Shown: positions 12,802 through 23,523 of the stretch, one piece after another
Layout of the letters: every line of letters starts with the position of its first letter
Numbering within the stretch: position 1 is the stretch's first letter
NCBI GenBank assembly: GCA_037349105.1
Contig: JAYJMM010000116.1
Span: forward strand, 3,410,001-3,474,000
Length of the DNA stretch: 64,000 bases
DNA from: Limnomonas spitsbergensis
Lineage: Eukaryota; Chlorophyta; Chlorophyceae; Chlamydomonadales
Direction of reading: 5' to 3'
Notes under the pieces: generated by a model
The model's database searches: none
Told to the model about the DNA's origin: nothing
Seen by the model: the letters and a program-made list of their open reading frames with translations, nothing else
Program-made: the position numbers and the translations under genes

Positions 12802-14204
12802 GGGAGCAGCTGTCACCATGAACCTTTAAGGATTCGATACCCTTCGGAAGCCAAGGTGGAGAGAGGTATGAGGGCGACACGGAGGGACGATCTTACCTTA
12901 CCATAAAACATAGAGATTGCGTGAAATCCGTTCAAATTGGGGGATTACCACATGATTCAAGTGCAAGTATTTATGTGAGCGCAAACAGTGCTGCCTTCAA
13001 TCCTGAGACTATGAGCGGCTTGCCTGTTGGGAGGGAAGGTATTGACCCATTGATTGGTGTAAGAACTGTGCTGAGGCTTAGAAATCAGAGGATGCTGTGC
13101 TGATGTTTATTTCATGGCCATGGGATCCCAAGTGCGCTCTGTTTAAAAGCTGTTTCACTGGTGCCGCACCTCAATCAGAACCTAAGGCCGGCAGGTTATC
13201 AACCTGCCTGTTTTCGATATGCTGTGTGGCTCGTGTGTCGTGAAGGAGACGACTTTGTGGTGTGATGTGGCGCACTGCCCCAGCCCAGCTCCTGCTATCT
13301 CTCTTTTTCTTCCTCGTGCAGTGTTCCTGCGGCCCAACACCACCAAGATTCGAATGAGGCAGACGAGCTTTGGCGCCGGGGACCAAGTGGGCAGGCGCTT
13401 GAGGGTGCAGGCTACTGATGGGCACAACAGTTCAATGATGCGTAACAGGCTCTCCTAATATGAAGTGCCCACGATGTATGCAGTGGAAAAAAGTGACGGC
13501 ATTGCCCCTCGGTCGTGGGCAAATGTTGTCTGATCAGAGGAGCTAGCACTCGGATCAGACTCAAGATGTTGCGAGTCTCCTGTTTTTCAGCTTTCTTCAC
13601 AAGCGTGTAAACAAATGTGACTCCTATCAGGCATGCCTGATGCACATCTGCTTGCCTCTGCTCAGGAGCTTGTCTGAAGGCTTTTGGCCCAATCTGTGCA
13701 GACAAAATAACTTTCCTTTCCAGTGCTGGTTTATCAACTTCGAGGAGGAGGACACATTTGAGAGGCTGGGCATTGCGGCATCTTTAAGAGGCTGGGCATT
13801 GCGTCAGGCCGGCCTCCTCATCAAGACCGCCACCTGCCCCTCCCCTCCCATTGCCCTGAGAGCTTATTGGAGCAGGTCCTGCGGCTGCAGGTGAGTTGGG
13901 GAGCTGAAGGGATGGTCTAGAAAGAAAGAAAGACGACTCCGCCGCCGAAGCAGGAGGCGTGAGACCGCTTGACCCACAGCAGTTATATCCTTAGTAGGAT
14001 AGCCCGCTCACGACATTCTGCGGGGCACTTTCAACGAAGCGCCAGACGTTGGTCTCAGGTGCAGTGGCACACTCGCTTTGAGTCTGATGAGATGCTGCTT
14101 CCCATGACTGCAGAGGGAGATGTGCCTGACTGGAACTGTGTCCATGGTCTGTGTTTCTTGTGCTGCTGCAGAATAACAAGAGTTCTGCGGCGCTGGGCAG
14201 CTGA
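12802..14204 (+). pseudogene. Multi-exon coding-like segment with a frameshifting 26-bp duplication; unknown family
   Basis: Exon-like blocks 12802-12865, 13322-13404, 13724-13890 and 14172-14204 have consensus acceptors and donors. The first two join in phase (..RIRYPSEAKVER / VFLRPNTTKIRMRQ..). The third begins CWFINFEEEDTFERLG and contains a tandem 26-bp duplication (AGGCTGGGCATTGCG twice). Without it the frame runs through SLLEQVLRLQ into NNKSSAALGS and stops at 14204; with it the frame is different but still open, ending at 14262. No family was recognised and no 5' exon was found. It may be a real gene with a variable C-terminus, a decaying copy, or an assembly error. Confidence 0.35.
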
Positions 14205-14538
14205 CCTGGTGGCCATGACGTTCGACGGAAACAGCAGCAGCAGCAGCAGCTACCTCCAGTAGATGAAAAAACTCTCATGGCGCCATGGAACACTGGTCAC
14301 ATGCAATGACCAGTGCTATCAGGGGCCTCAGCGAGCTTCGCCACAGAAATGACAGCTAACCCTCTCATTCTCTGCTATAAAAATGGCGAGACACGTGCTT
14401 AGACGTTTGTCGTGCCAAAGTAATCCTGAGCTCACCAGCATGACAATCTTCAGCACAGATGAATGCCCCATGTGTTCCTCTCTTTCTTTCCTTTCCCCTG
14501 TTGCATTTATTAGTTTTCCTCTCTCAACTAGACTGTTG

Positions 14539-14600
14539 GGCGCCCACGCGGCCGAGTCTTTTTAGCAAGGCCCGGATAGGGGTGTAACATCGTTCACTGA
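14539..14600 (+). repeat. Dispersed GCGCCCAC..GGCCGAG repeat, copy 1
   Basis: GGCGCCCACGCGGCCGAG then CTTTTTAGCA, GGCCC and GGTGTAACAT. The same ordered words recur at 58685-58740 and 63283-63335, all on the + strand. Confidence 0.75.
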
Positions 14601-14671
14601 TGAATGCACTTCTTCCCTTTGAAACTGTTCATAGGCATTCATGCTTCATGTTTGAGCCGTAATTGTGGCGG

Positions 14672-15070
14672 TACCGTAGACGTGCTTTACCTCCGCAAGA
14701 AATTAATGTTAATTTGCCTTCGCGGCTTAATAAATACTTAAACAATTAACTCATAGATGCATTTGCGGCTTATCACACAATATTAAACAATTGCGTGTGC
14801 GCGCGTCACACCTTGTCCACACACCGGTAACGTAATGATGCACATGCAAAATCTGCACCGCGACCAATTTACCTTTTGTAACAACGGCACTATGCAACCC
14901 AACTTTATAACCGTTCGGTGGAGTTTAGGGACAGTTGCCTAGTGCGGTGCGCGGCTTACAAAAGTATTGATTTCGGCCCGAGCACCTTACGACAGCGTGT
15001 TTTTGGCATATTCCCATTAATATCAATAAAATTGTATGGGCGTTCGCGGAGGCAAATAAAGTCTACGGTA
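14672..15070. mobile_element. TA-flanked inverted-repeat (MITE-like) element, ~400 bp
   Basis: Left end TACCGTAGACGTGCTTTACC and right end reading, on the other strand, TACCGTAGACTTTATTTGCC. The ends are imperfect inverted repeats with TA on both sides, as expected for a Tc1/mariner-type target duplication. The interior is AT-rich and non-coding, so this would be a non-autonomous element. Confidence 0.55.
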
Positions 15071-15376
15071 GGTTGCAATCATTTATTATTTCTTTGATGG
15101 GCAATGAAGGTGGGATCTTTCTTTTTTATATTGTCTGCTGTTGCCTGAGACCAAGGGTGTTATATTTTGTTCTTGAGGTCAGTCTTCGCATGTTGCTTGT
15201 GAACACATGTGTCGTGCTCGTCATAGCACGCTATGGACTGGCATGCGCATGTAAACCGGTGTGCTCGATTGCGTGAAGAAGGCTCCGGAGTAAGTTGACA
15301 TGCTGTCAGGATTTTCAGCTGATCTTGTTCACCCCTTGAAAGCACTACCGGCAATGGAAATAGAATTGCGCCTTTC

Positions 15377-15563
15377 TACCGTAGTCACGGACGTATTTCG
15401 TTGTTTTGATCGTTGTTCAGGGAGCATCGAAATCAATGGTAGAAATGTGTTTGACTGAAATTTTTCATGGTAAGGGGCGATGAATAAAAAAAATCGCCAA
15501 AACAGCGGCTTTTGAAGCGACAACGAACTTCGAAAACAACGAAACACGTCCGTGACTACGGTA
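15377..15563. mobile_element. TA-flanked MITE-like element, 183 bp between TAs
   Basis: The arms at 15377-15409 and 15531-15563 are reverse complements over about 31 bp with one mismatch (CCGTAGTCACGGACGT outermost). The element is flanked by TA on both sides and has an internal GGCGAT/ATCGCC hairpin. No ORF. Confidence 0.65.
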
Positions 15564-16044
15564 TTGTGTACGATCCGTTCATAGCAGAATATTTGAAGGA
15601 GCACTTGTATCGCGCTTTGTGATATGTTTCCTATGGATGCCTCCCCCTCCTATTTAGCAGAACATTCAGATTCCGGAACTAATACAAAAACGACAAGCGG
15701 GGCACCCTGCTTAATAGCAATGACGCCTCATGTAGGCCCCCATGAGAGCGTCCGAAACCGTCTGTTGACTTCACACCGTTAAATGTTAATTGGCCCATGT
15801 GGACTAATAAGCAGTTAATTAATCAATCATGTAAGGGTCGCGCAGCTTGATTGAATAATACTGCCGCCTGTAATCGCTGGTTTCGGCAGAATTATGGCCG
15901 CTTTTCACGCTCCACAAGTATCTTTGGGTTCGTGCTACAGGCACCCCTCCCAGCAGTAGAGAGGATGCCTGGCGTGCGGAGGCCCTGTATGCCCTCTCTA
16001 CCACAATTCCATAAAGCTGCTTGTAGGGGGACCAGGATGGCAGC

Positions 16045-16209
16045 ATGAGCTTACAGCAGCAGGCTATAGTAAAAGTAAAAATGTTCATGGAAGAGCATGG
16101 CGCAAGTGATGAAGGGACGGAGCACCAGCTTTCCATGTACCACCTTAGACTCAACAGCCTCGGCAGGCTTGACATGCGCCACCTCTGCAGCCCTGCCCCA
16201 GGCCCCTAA
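16045..16209 (+). CDS. Small orphan ORF, 54 aa
   Basis: ATG to TAA, beginning MSLQQQAIVKVKMFMEEHG and ending LCSPAPGP. Charged and helix-like in composition, with an in-frame stop just upstream, so it is self-contained. No domain was recognised. It may equally be an exon of an unseen gene or chance. Confidence 0.2.
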   Translation: MSLQQQAIVKVKMFMEEHGASDEGTEHQLSMYHLRLNSLGRLDMRHLCSPAPGP

Positions 16210-18012
16210 CTACCTCCGGGGGCCTGCCCGAACCCTCGTTGCTACGGCACCCCTATGATACCGGTAAGTACCGGCAGTTGGAAGTCACTGGGTAGTGGGT
16301 ACTACCAACATGGTTTCGATATTTCCAGGTGCGGTAGTGCATCTTTTTGTGAAATGCCGTGGTATTAATACGGCATGGCCGCGTGAAAACAAGCAACAAA
16401 AACAAAAAAATGATTCCTTAGGCCTTCAAGAAGGTTGGGAATACGAAACGACACAGGAATAATGGTTCGGGAGGGTGGTTTGACTGCACTACCGGTATGA
16501 ATTATTTATTTTGGGGGGTACGCGGACTATCTGCGCGTTTTAAAAACCAGCTTTGGGACCAGGCAGTCACGGCAGTGCGGACTGACTCAAATTTCCAGTC
16601 AAAAATCAGTAAATCTCGCTGCTGCGCGGCCGAAAAACGAAACATTTTTTAATTTCGCCGTTGCGCAAAATGATTTGTTTTTTGCCTGCGCGGTGAATCC
16701 GAATATTTATCTGTATTCAAAATATTCAAGTAGGGGGACATGTTATCCAGTTTCACGGGACGTTGCTTCTTACTCCGCCATTCAATTGCACTGTCTACAA
16801 CCCTCAAGCAATTGAGCCTGAAACAGTTCAGCATGTCCGAAGTCTAAACTACTGCATGCGTTGTTCCCAGTTTGCAAACTTTTGCACATAAAAGTTTGTA
16901 TCGTCATATTACTGCACTTACAATTGCATCAAGAAGATCGCTGCTCCTGCGGCATCTACCGTGGCAGCACGTCTGAAGTCGAAACGACTCTCATGTGCCG
17001 GCTGCAAACAATTGGACCAGCACTTAGCGGTGGAAACATGCTACAAACTACAGCAGCAGTAGAAATTGCGGGAGGTGTCGAAAAGAGTTTGTAGACGCCC
17101 TTCGAATGAGGTTTCAAAGCCCCATAACCTTGCTGAATACTACCGTTCAAAAATTAGTATTAATGTCATAATGAGCACAGCCTAAAAATATTATTTTTCC
17201 TGCCCCCCTTGGTTCCTCCACATGCTCCTCAATACAAGTTTCACGAGATTCGATGGAGGAAAAAGTCCTCCTTTGTATGGAGAAACTAGTTCCTCCATCA
17301 ATTGTTATCGTGCTGTGATAACAACAGTCCGAAACGCACACCCTGGGGACTGGGGTGCGTCAGAGGTCTGGCCTGTTTCTTTTCCGGGGTCAGTCAGTCA
17401 CTCAGGTATTCAGCCGGGGCACCGACATTCAGTGTCTAGACAGTGAGCAGCCCATCCCCGCCGGCTACTGCGCATCTTGATGGAATGGGTATGCAGTCTG
17501 GCTGAAACCCTAGAACGGATGCAGAGCCAACATTGCATGGCATCATGGTTGTTTGGGGCCATGGGTTGCTTCTCTGCCATTGTTAGTGCATCCCTTTTTT
17601 TTCACTGTGGCCATAGCCAGCCGATCCCTTGTACGTGCCATGCAAGTGGGTATGTAACCACTGCATTTGGAGATCTAATTACCTTGATTGCTCGCATGAT
17701 GCCTTCATCTCGAATCTATCGTCCGTGCTTTGTCAAACCCAATTTCCAAGTCATGATCGTTGCCGGGAGCGTGTGCATCGTGTACTCTCGTGCAAGGGTG
17801 GGTCGTCAGTCATCTTCAGGCTCATCTTCGTATGAAGTGCCGATTGCCATCGGCAGGTGACAAATTTGTCACACCCCTCTGGTCACACCGTAACGTCACA
17901 CGCAACGCAGCGCCAAATCTCAAGCAACCCAACAATGGGCTGCCAAATGGGTCCCCAAACCAGCGGCCACGTCCACGTCGGGAGGCCCCCAGCCTCCGAC
18001 CGCCGGCCGTGT

Positions 18013-18075
18013 CGAAATTCGCCCCCCCTCCGGCCACGCCCACCCCGGCAGGCCGTTGCGCGTCGATTCTTTATT
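18013..18075 (+). repeat. Dispersed ~62-bp repeat, copy 2
   Basis: Near-identical to 11139-11200 in direct orientation, about 6.9 kb apart. Confidence 0.8.
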
Positions 18076-18492
18076 CATGGATATTTTCGAGTATGTTGGA
18101 AATATGTATTTATCGTGCCACTTATTACTAAATGACATGTCGATGGCGACTTTGCTGGTGTTGACTGATCTACCATCAACCCTGCCGTCAACCTACCCAA
18201 GTTCGGGAGATTGTCTGCATATACCCTAAACCCGCCACTCCGCCGTGTCCATGTGTCCAGCCACGCACCTAGCTTTGTTCTCAATCTCACGTAAGACTCC
18301 GTGGATTTTGGCACACGACGTGAGATTCAGCTGTCTGAAACTTCTTTGCCCCCTTAATGCTGCAGCCCGTCACAATTAAAATCGGGTGTCCAGAGTCTGA
18401 GCTTTGTCAGTATCGTCCAGTCAGCCATGTCCCTATAACTCATTATACATAGACAGGGTATTCAAACATTTGACGTCCTCACATTCGACCCC

Positions 18493-21400
18493 ATGTCCCA
18501 CGAGACTCCCACGCCACGTGAGACCCAGTCTGGGGTGACCTCACGTGGATCGAGTGCCGTAAGCGCTGACCACCATACTTCTGAATCGAGCTCCACTACA
18601 GCAACACGAGGCGCTCCTCGGCACTTGCATCAAATGTCTTTGAACTCCTCCAGCGGGACTGCTCAAGTTAGCCAAAGCTCAGCCTCTATTATCGCTCAGG
18701 AGGTACCCTCCTCAATTTTCTACAACTACCCCAGCACCAACGGCTCACCAGCAGCCCGATGGGCGCACTCTGCCTGCTCCATTGGCAGCCCCAGTGGCAC
18801 CTCCGGCTCGCTCAGGGGCTCTATGATCGTCTTTGGTGGCATTGGTGAGTGGGGGGTCCCCTGCTGACATCCCTACGATACTTTTCAGACTGGTTATCAT
18901 GTTTGTATATTTATTAAGTTGAATTGGAATGTCCTTAACGCAGGGCATGCAACTTATGACGACCTGTGGTGCTTGGACACCGAGTCGATGCAGTGGCGAG
19001 GATTATCACCTCGGAATGCCAAATCCCCTAAAGACCGACCTGACAAGACTATGGCGCACGCAGCAGCAGCGATAGGTTGCAGAATGTTCGTCTTTGGAGG
19101 CCAGCAAGGGCGGAAGCTTACGAACAAGTTGTTCGTCCTGGAGATAGCCGACAGTCATTGCACTTGGATGCGCATCTCAAATGATTCGCTGCCAACGGCG
19201 CGTGCAGGCCACGCCATGGTTGCTGTCGGCGGCAACAAGATCTTCATGTTCGGCGGGCAGGGTAAGAAGCTGACGAACGACCTGCACGTGCTCGATCCTC
19301 AGAGCGGGTTGTTCAAAGAGCTCAAGCCCAGGGGACTCTTGCCAGCACCAAGGCGAGGCATGAGCCTGGTCCCGGACAATATGGGCTCGTTGATCTGCTT
19401 CGGGGGCACTAATGGCACCAGCATCGACAACGCTCTCAGCGTGTACTCCCTGCAGCGCAATGAATGGACGCAGCCGCAGGCGCAAGGCCAGCCTCCCAGT
19501 GCTCGCACCGACCACTCAGCTGTGCTCATCGCCCCGGAGCAGATGCTGGTGTTTGGAGGCTGTAATGCACAGGGCACTTTCTTCAATGACGCCTATGTGC
19601 TGGACACGAAAACTTTCACATGGCACCGGCCAAAGCAGCTGAACTCTGCCCCGGCACCTCGCTACCATCACAGCTGCGTCCACATAAATGGTCGCAGCTA
19701 CCTGTATGGAGGCATCAATGCTAAGCAGGTGAGCAGCTCCCTGAGCCATGCGCCGCCCGTGCCATGATGGCCATGGGGACTGATTGCGAGCCTTTGCTGC
19801 TTTAGGGCACCTTTGTGCAGCTGGTTTTGCAGTCATGCCATCCGGGTATGCGACTTGGAGGGTTACGCGATTTTCTGTGCCTACATGCTGACAACTGGAG
19901 CTGTGCATCTCCCACTTCGTTGACTGTAGCTATCAGCACTGAGCACACTGCGCATAGCCACGTCTGTTTACAAATGATTTTCTCAGTGCCATGTGTCTTA
20001 AGCGATAGCTGACCGCCTCGTATTTGTTTGCCCTCGCAGAGCTTTGACGGCGTTGTGGTGTTGGACTCGAATTTTGCGCCCGACATGAGCCACATTGCGG
20101 ACCACCTCTCCTCCCTTGTGATGAACTCTTGCAACACTGAGTCCATGAGTGGGCTGTACCCTGCTGAGCCCTCTCTGGCTTCGGTCAGCCAGTCGTCGGT
20201 GGCTTCGGACCTGATGCGCGTGCAGCTCCAGGATCTACTGTACAAGCGGAACATGGAGGAGATGCAGCTGCATGCCTCCAGGCGCGCCGAGGTGATGGAA
20301 GGGGCCATGGAAGGGCTGCGCCGGGACGAGGCGCAGGCCAGGGTGCTGCATGGCGAGGCCTCGGCCGAGGCTGCTTTTGCGGCAGGGAGGGCCAGGGATG
20401 CCGAGTTGAAGGCTGCGCGCGACGCAGGAGCCCTGGCAGCGCTGCGTTCCTCCCACCAGGAGGTGCTCCAGCAGCTGGCTAAGAGGGATGCAGAAGCTGA
20501 GAGCGCGCGGCTGCAGCACCAGAGCCTCGTCAAGGAGCTGGGGCTGGTGTCCAGCAGGTGTGTTTGTTTGCTTGTTCAGGGGCACCGCAGCTTTAGACTG
20601 ATCACGGCTGCTGGTTAGCTCTTGCAGTTTTGTTCTTAACATATTTGGCCCTATCCCTGCCTCTCGTGGCCCTGCAGCATGGTTTGCCTTACTATTGAGC
20701 ACGGCACCTGCTGCTATTTGGTTCAGATTTTTTTAATTTGGTGACCTAGAGGCTGTGCTCTGATTCATTTTCTGTGCTTTTTTTCTCCCTGCAGATATGC
20801 GCACTTGCAGCAGCAGTTTGCGTCGATGTGTGCTAAGTCGCAGAAGCCTAAGTGCGAGTCCTTCAACCGGCTCAGCGATGGAGCTGTCATGCGCAGCTCC
20901 TCTACTCCTTTCAACGCTGCTCGCGGCAGCTTTGAAGACTTCGCTATGCAGACATCTGCCACGCTTGTTCTGGTTTCCGCTGAGAGCGGCTGCAGCGATG
21001 ACCCGAGTGACGTCCTTAATAGCATTGGAACAAGACTGGGTGACGTTGACACCACCACTCAGCGGCCGACTCCCGCGACGTTGTCTGGGAACGCTTCGAA
21101 CATGCTGTCTGTTTTGGCTGATGTGGAGGCCCAGCGAGAAGGACTGCAGGCCAAGGTAAACTTGTTGACGGAGGCTCTCGAGGCTGCACGCCTAGAGAAG
21201 CAGCGGCTAGAGGACAGGCTGCGGCCGAGTGCACTGGAGGGCCTGCCACTGCAGGAGCTTTTGGCGCTGGAGCTGGAGCTGGAATCAGTCCAGAGAGCGA
21301 CGCGTGAGGCCATCATGGTGCGGCGCATCGCGGACGCTGCGGCGGCTGCCCAGGCTGCTGTCACGGAGCAGGCCCAATGCCAGTCGTCCTCCTCCTGCTC

Positions 21401-21536
21401 GATATGCCTGGAGCGGCCTCGCAACCTTGTCTTCAGCTGCGGGCATCAGTGCTGTGAGAAGTGTGGCGTGCAGCTGCAGCTGTGCCATTTTTGCCGGTTG
21501 CCAATCACGGCCAAGATAAAGATGTTTGATGCGTAG
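18493..21536 (+). CDS. Kelch-repeat / coiled-coil / C3HC4 RING protein, probable E3 ubiquitin ligase
   Basis: Exons 18493-18844, 18944-19728, 20040-20557 and 20795-21536; phases close to give 798 aa. Ser/Thr-rich N-terminus (1-75), then about six kelch motifs to about residue 395, recognisable by repeated hydrophobic-FGG signatures (MIVFGG, MFVFGG, IFMFGG, LICFGG, MLVFGG, SYLYGG). Then an Ala/Glu/Arg-rich coiled coil (about 437-570), a second coiled coil (about 640-735) and a C-terminal RING (753-785): CSIC, then CGHQCCEKC, then CHFC, with correct C3HC4 spacing. This RING resembles those of RGLG/copine-type ligases. Kelch propellers bind protein partners and RINGs recruit E2 enzymes, so substrate ubiquitination is inferred. 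The start is the first ATG of an open exon; an upstream exon cannot be excluded. Confidence 0.9.
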
Positions 21537-23523
21537 GGAATCTGTATGAATGCCCTCAAGAGGATTATGCTCTGCACGAGGCTGAACCCTGTGCTTTTGC
21601 AGGAAGAAGGCCTGAGACAAATATTGTGGCCTGTGTGGGCAATGTCTCAGAACAGGAATTGGCCTGATTTAATGCGTACTGTCTGTAGTAATTCAGCAAT
21701 TGTAGATGAAATGTGTACCGCTATGGTCCCCATGCATTATGCGCTTCACATATCTAGATAATCTACCATGCCTGGTCATTTAAGCACGGATTATCAAGCA
21801 TTTTTTATGCTGTCGCACTGAAGTATCTCATTTGTACACCGGCCATTCTCCTAATTAATATATCAATTTTTGGCCATGACTTCAAGGTATATTGGTATGA
21901 CCCTCTTAATACGAGGTATTCATTTGAGTAGCACAATCGTCTGGCTTGTGTCTCTCTTTTTGGAGAAGCTGCATGCAAATAAATTGAAGCTGGGATGTCA
22001 ACACATTTAATTTGAAGTTTTGAACGTTCTGTTCTGATTGCTTTTATCATCTTCTATGGCTGGAATGTACCCCTGCCACAGCTTCGGGGGGTTAGTTGTA
22101 TCATTTGAGACTCGACAGGCATCATGCCAGTTGCATGATCTGTTGCTGCTCTCTGGAAAGTTTGCAAGCTGCCTCCCTGTCTATTATCAGTGACTGCCCA
22201 TTGAATCCCTCGGTCCTGCCCCAAGTGGGATATTTATCTTCGGACCTTTGATCGTACCAAAACTTTTTTCAGTCCCTTTGACCCGGGGTGTTCAATGCTT
22301 GCCCTTGAATTTGCTGGTAGCATGCTCTTTGATTGTGAGCATGAGGACCTCATGTCCCTGGGCTACAGAAATTTGTTACGAAGTCTGTGAATCTCCATCT
22401 TTGAAGGCACCAATGTAGTAGGTAAACATCCTCAATTTCCAGTTCCCTCCTTTTCTTCACTGGTTGCGAATGGTAGCGCCAAAGCCATTTAGGGCTCTCA
22501 ACAGTTCCCCCCTCACAATTTTCTCTTAAAGCATTCTATGTGATACCGGTCTCATGGGATCTTGATAAATCCTGCTGGTTTTTGTGTACTGTCTTTCCAG
22601 GCTCCTACATACCGGTATATTATGAACAATCACGTTATGAGCATCACAACTGGAAGTCCTCAGACCTTTGTGCAGACGGTGTGGCTATGTTGGTGTCCTC
22701 CCCCTCAACATCAAAGTTGTAGAGACGCCATGACCAGGGTCACATCTCTCTGTCGAGGGGGTGAATTCATGATCCATCGCTCTCGTACTAGACTTGCAAG
22801 ACGGAATAGGGCAGTCATTGTCACGCTTTATACTAATGGGTGTCAGACGAGCAACCTCCACCCCCCCTCCGTAATGACCATGGCATGCCTGTCTTGGCCA
22901 AGCACCAACACAACTTTTTGCACAGGTCATGTATCTTTCTTGCAACGAATCACGCCTCCATAGATTGGATGCACCAACGGGAGGGCTCAAGAGTTGTAGG
23001 TGGTGCCCAGACGCGTCAACATGAGTGCACTTCAGTTGCTTAACCTCTTAACTCCTGGCCAATGCGATGTTTTAATACCGGCACTGCCATACTGGTACAC
23101 CACCAGTTGAGTGAAACTGGAGAAATCTGGCCATCCAGCCAGGCACAGTTTAGAGCAGTGCATACCCGCTGGGCCAGACACAGCACTCGAGATACGCCGC
23201 CCTGAGGTCAGACAAAAGGGCGGTGGTTGGCTCTACATGGCTCTTCATTTCCCCTACCTTCAAAACCACCACGATTCTGTTATCGCATGCACCGCCTGAG
23301 TGGCAGGATGAGACTGTAAGGATGGTGGCGACAAGTCAGCGGTGCATTCTACAGCCACAGCAAGATTTCGTAATGAGTGAACGCGCCTGAGGGCGGGGGC
23401 GGAAAAATGACGGGGAGGGCCCTCACCTGAGCCGTACATTCTGTTCGACTAGGGTTCTCTGGGGTTCGCCGCTTCGATGTAAAAACTGGTCAAAACCGTG
23501 AGGAGATTTGCAGTGATGTGAGG
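21537..23523. other. Intergenic region, no gene seen
   Basis: About 2 kb between the RING gene and the phospholipase B-like gene. Contains AT-rich 3'-flank-like sequence (21760-22060) and no ORF with homology. Presumably holds the terminator of one gene and the promoter of the next; no defined motif was identified. Confidence 0.5.

Larger units (their letters stand above)
14205..18492. other. Intergenic region with mobile-element remnants
   Basis: Contains a dispersed repeat (14539), two inverted-repeat elements (14672-15070, 15377-15563), a small ORF (16045) and a dispersed repeat (18013). 17200-17310 holds several GGAGGAA/TTCCTCC words that also occur near 41825-41935. No convincing gene was seen. 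Confidence 0.5.

Noticed and set aside
18919..19767. Kelch ORF taken as a stand-alone 282-aa gene
   Set aside because: It is exon 2 of the four-exon RING gene; the frame continues upstream to 18493 and downstream to 21536 in phase.
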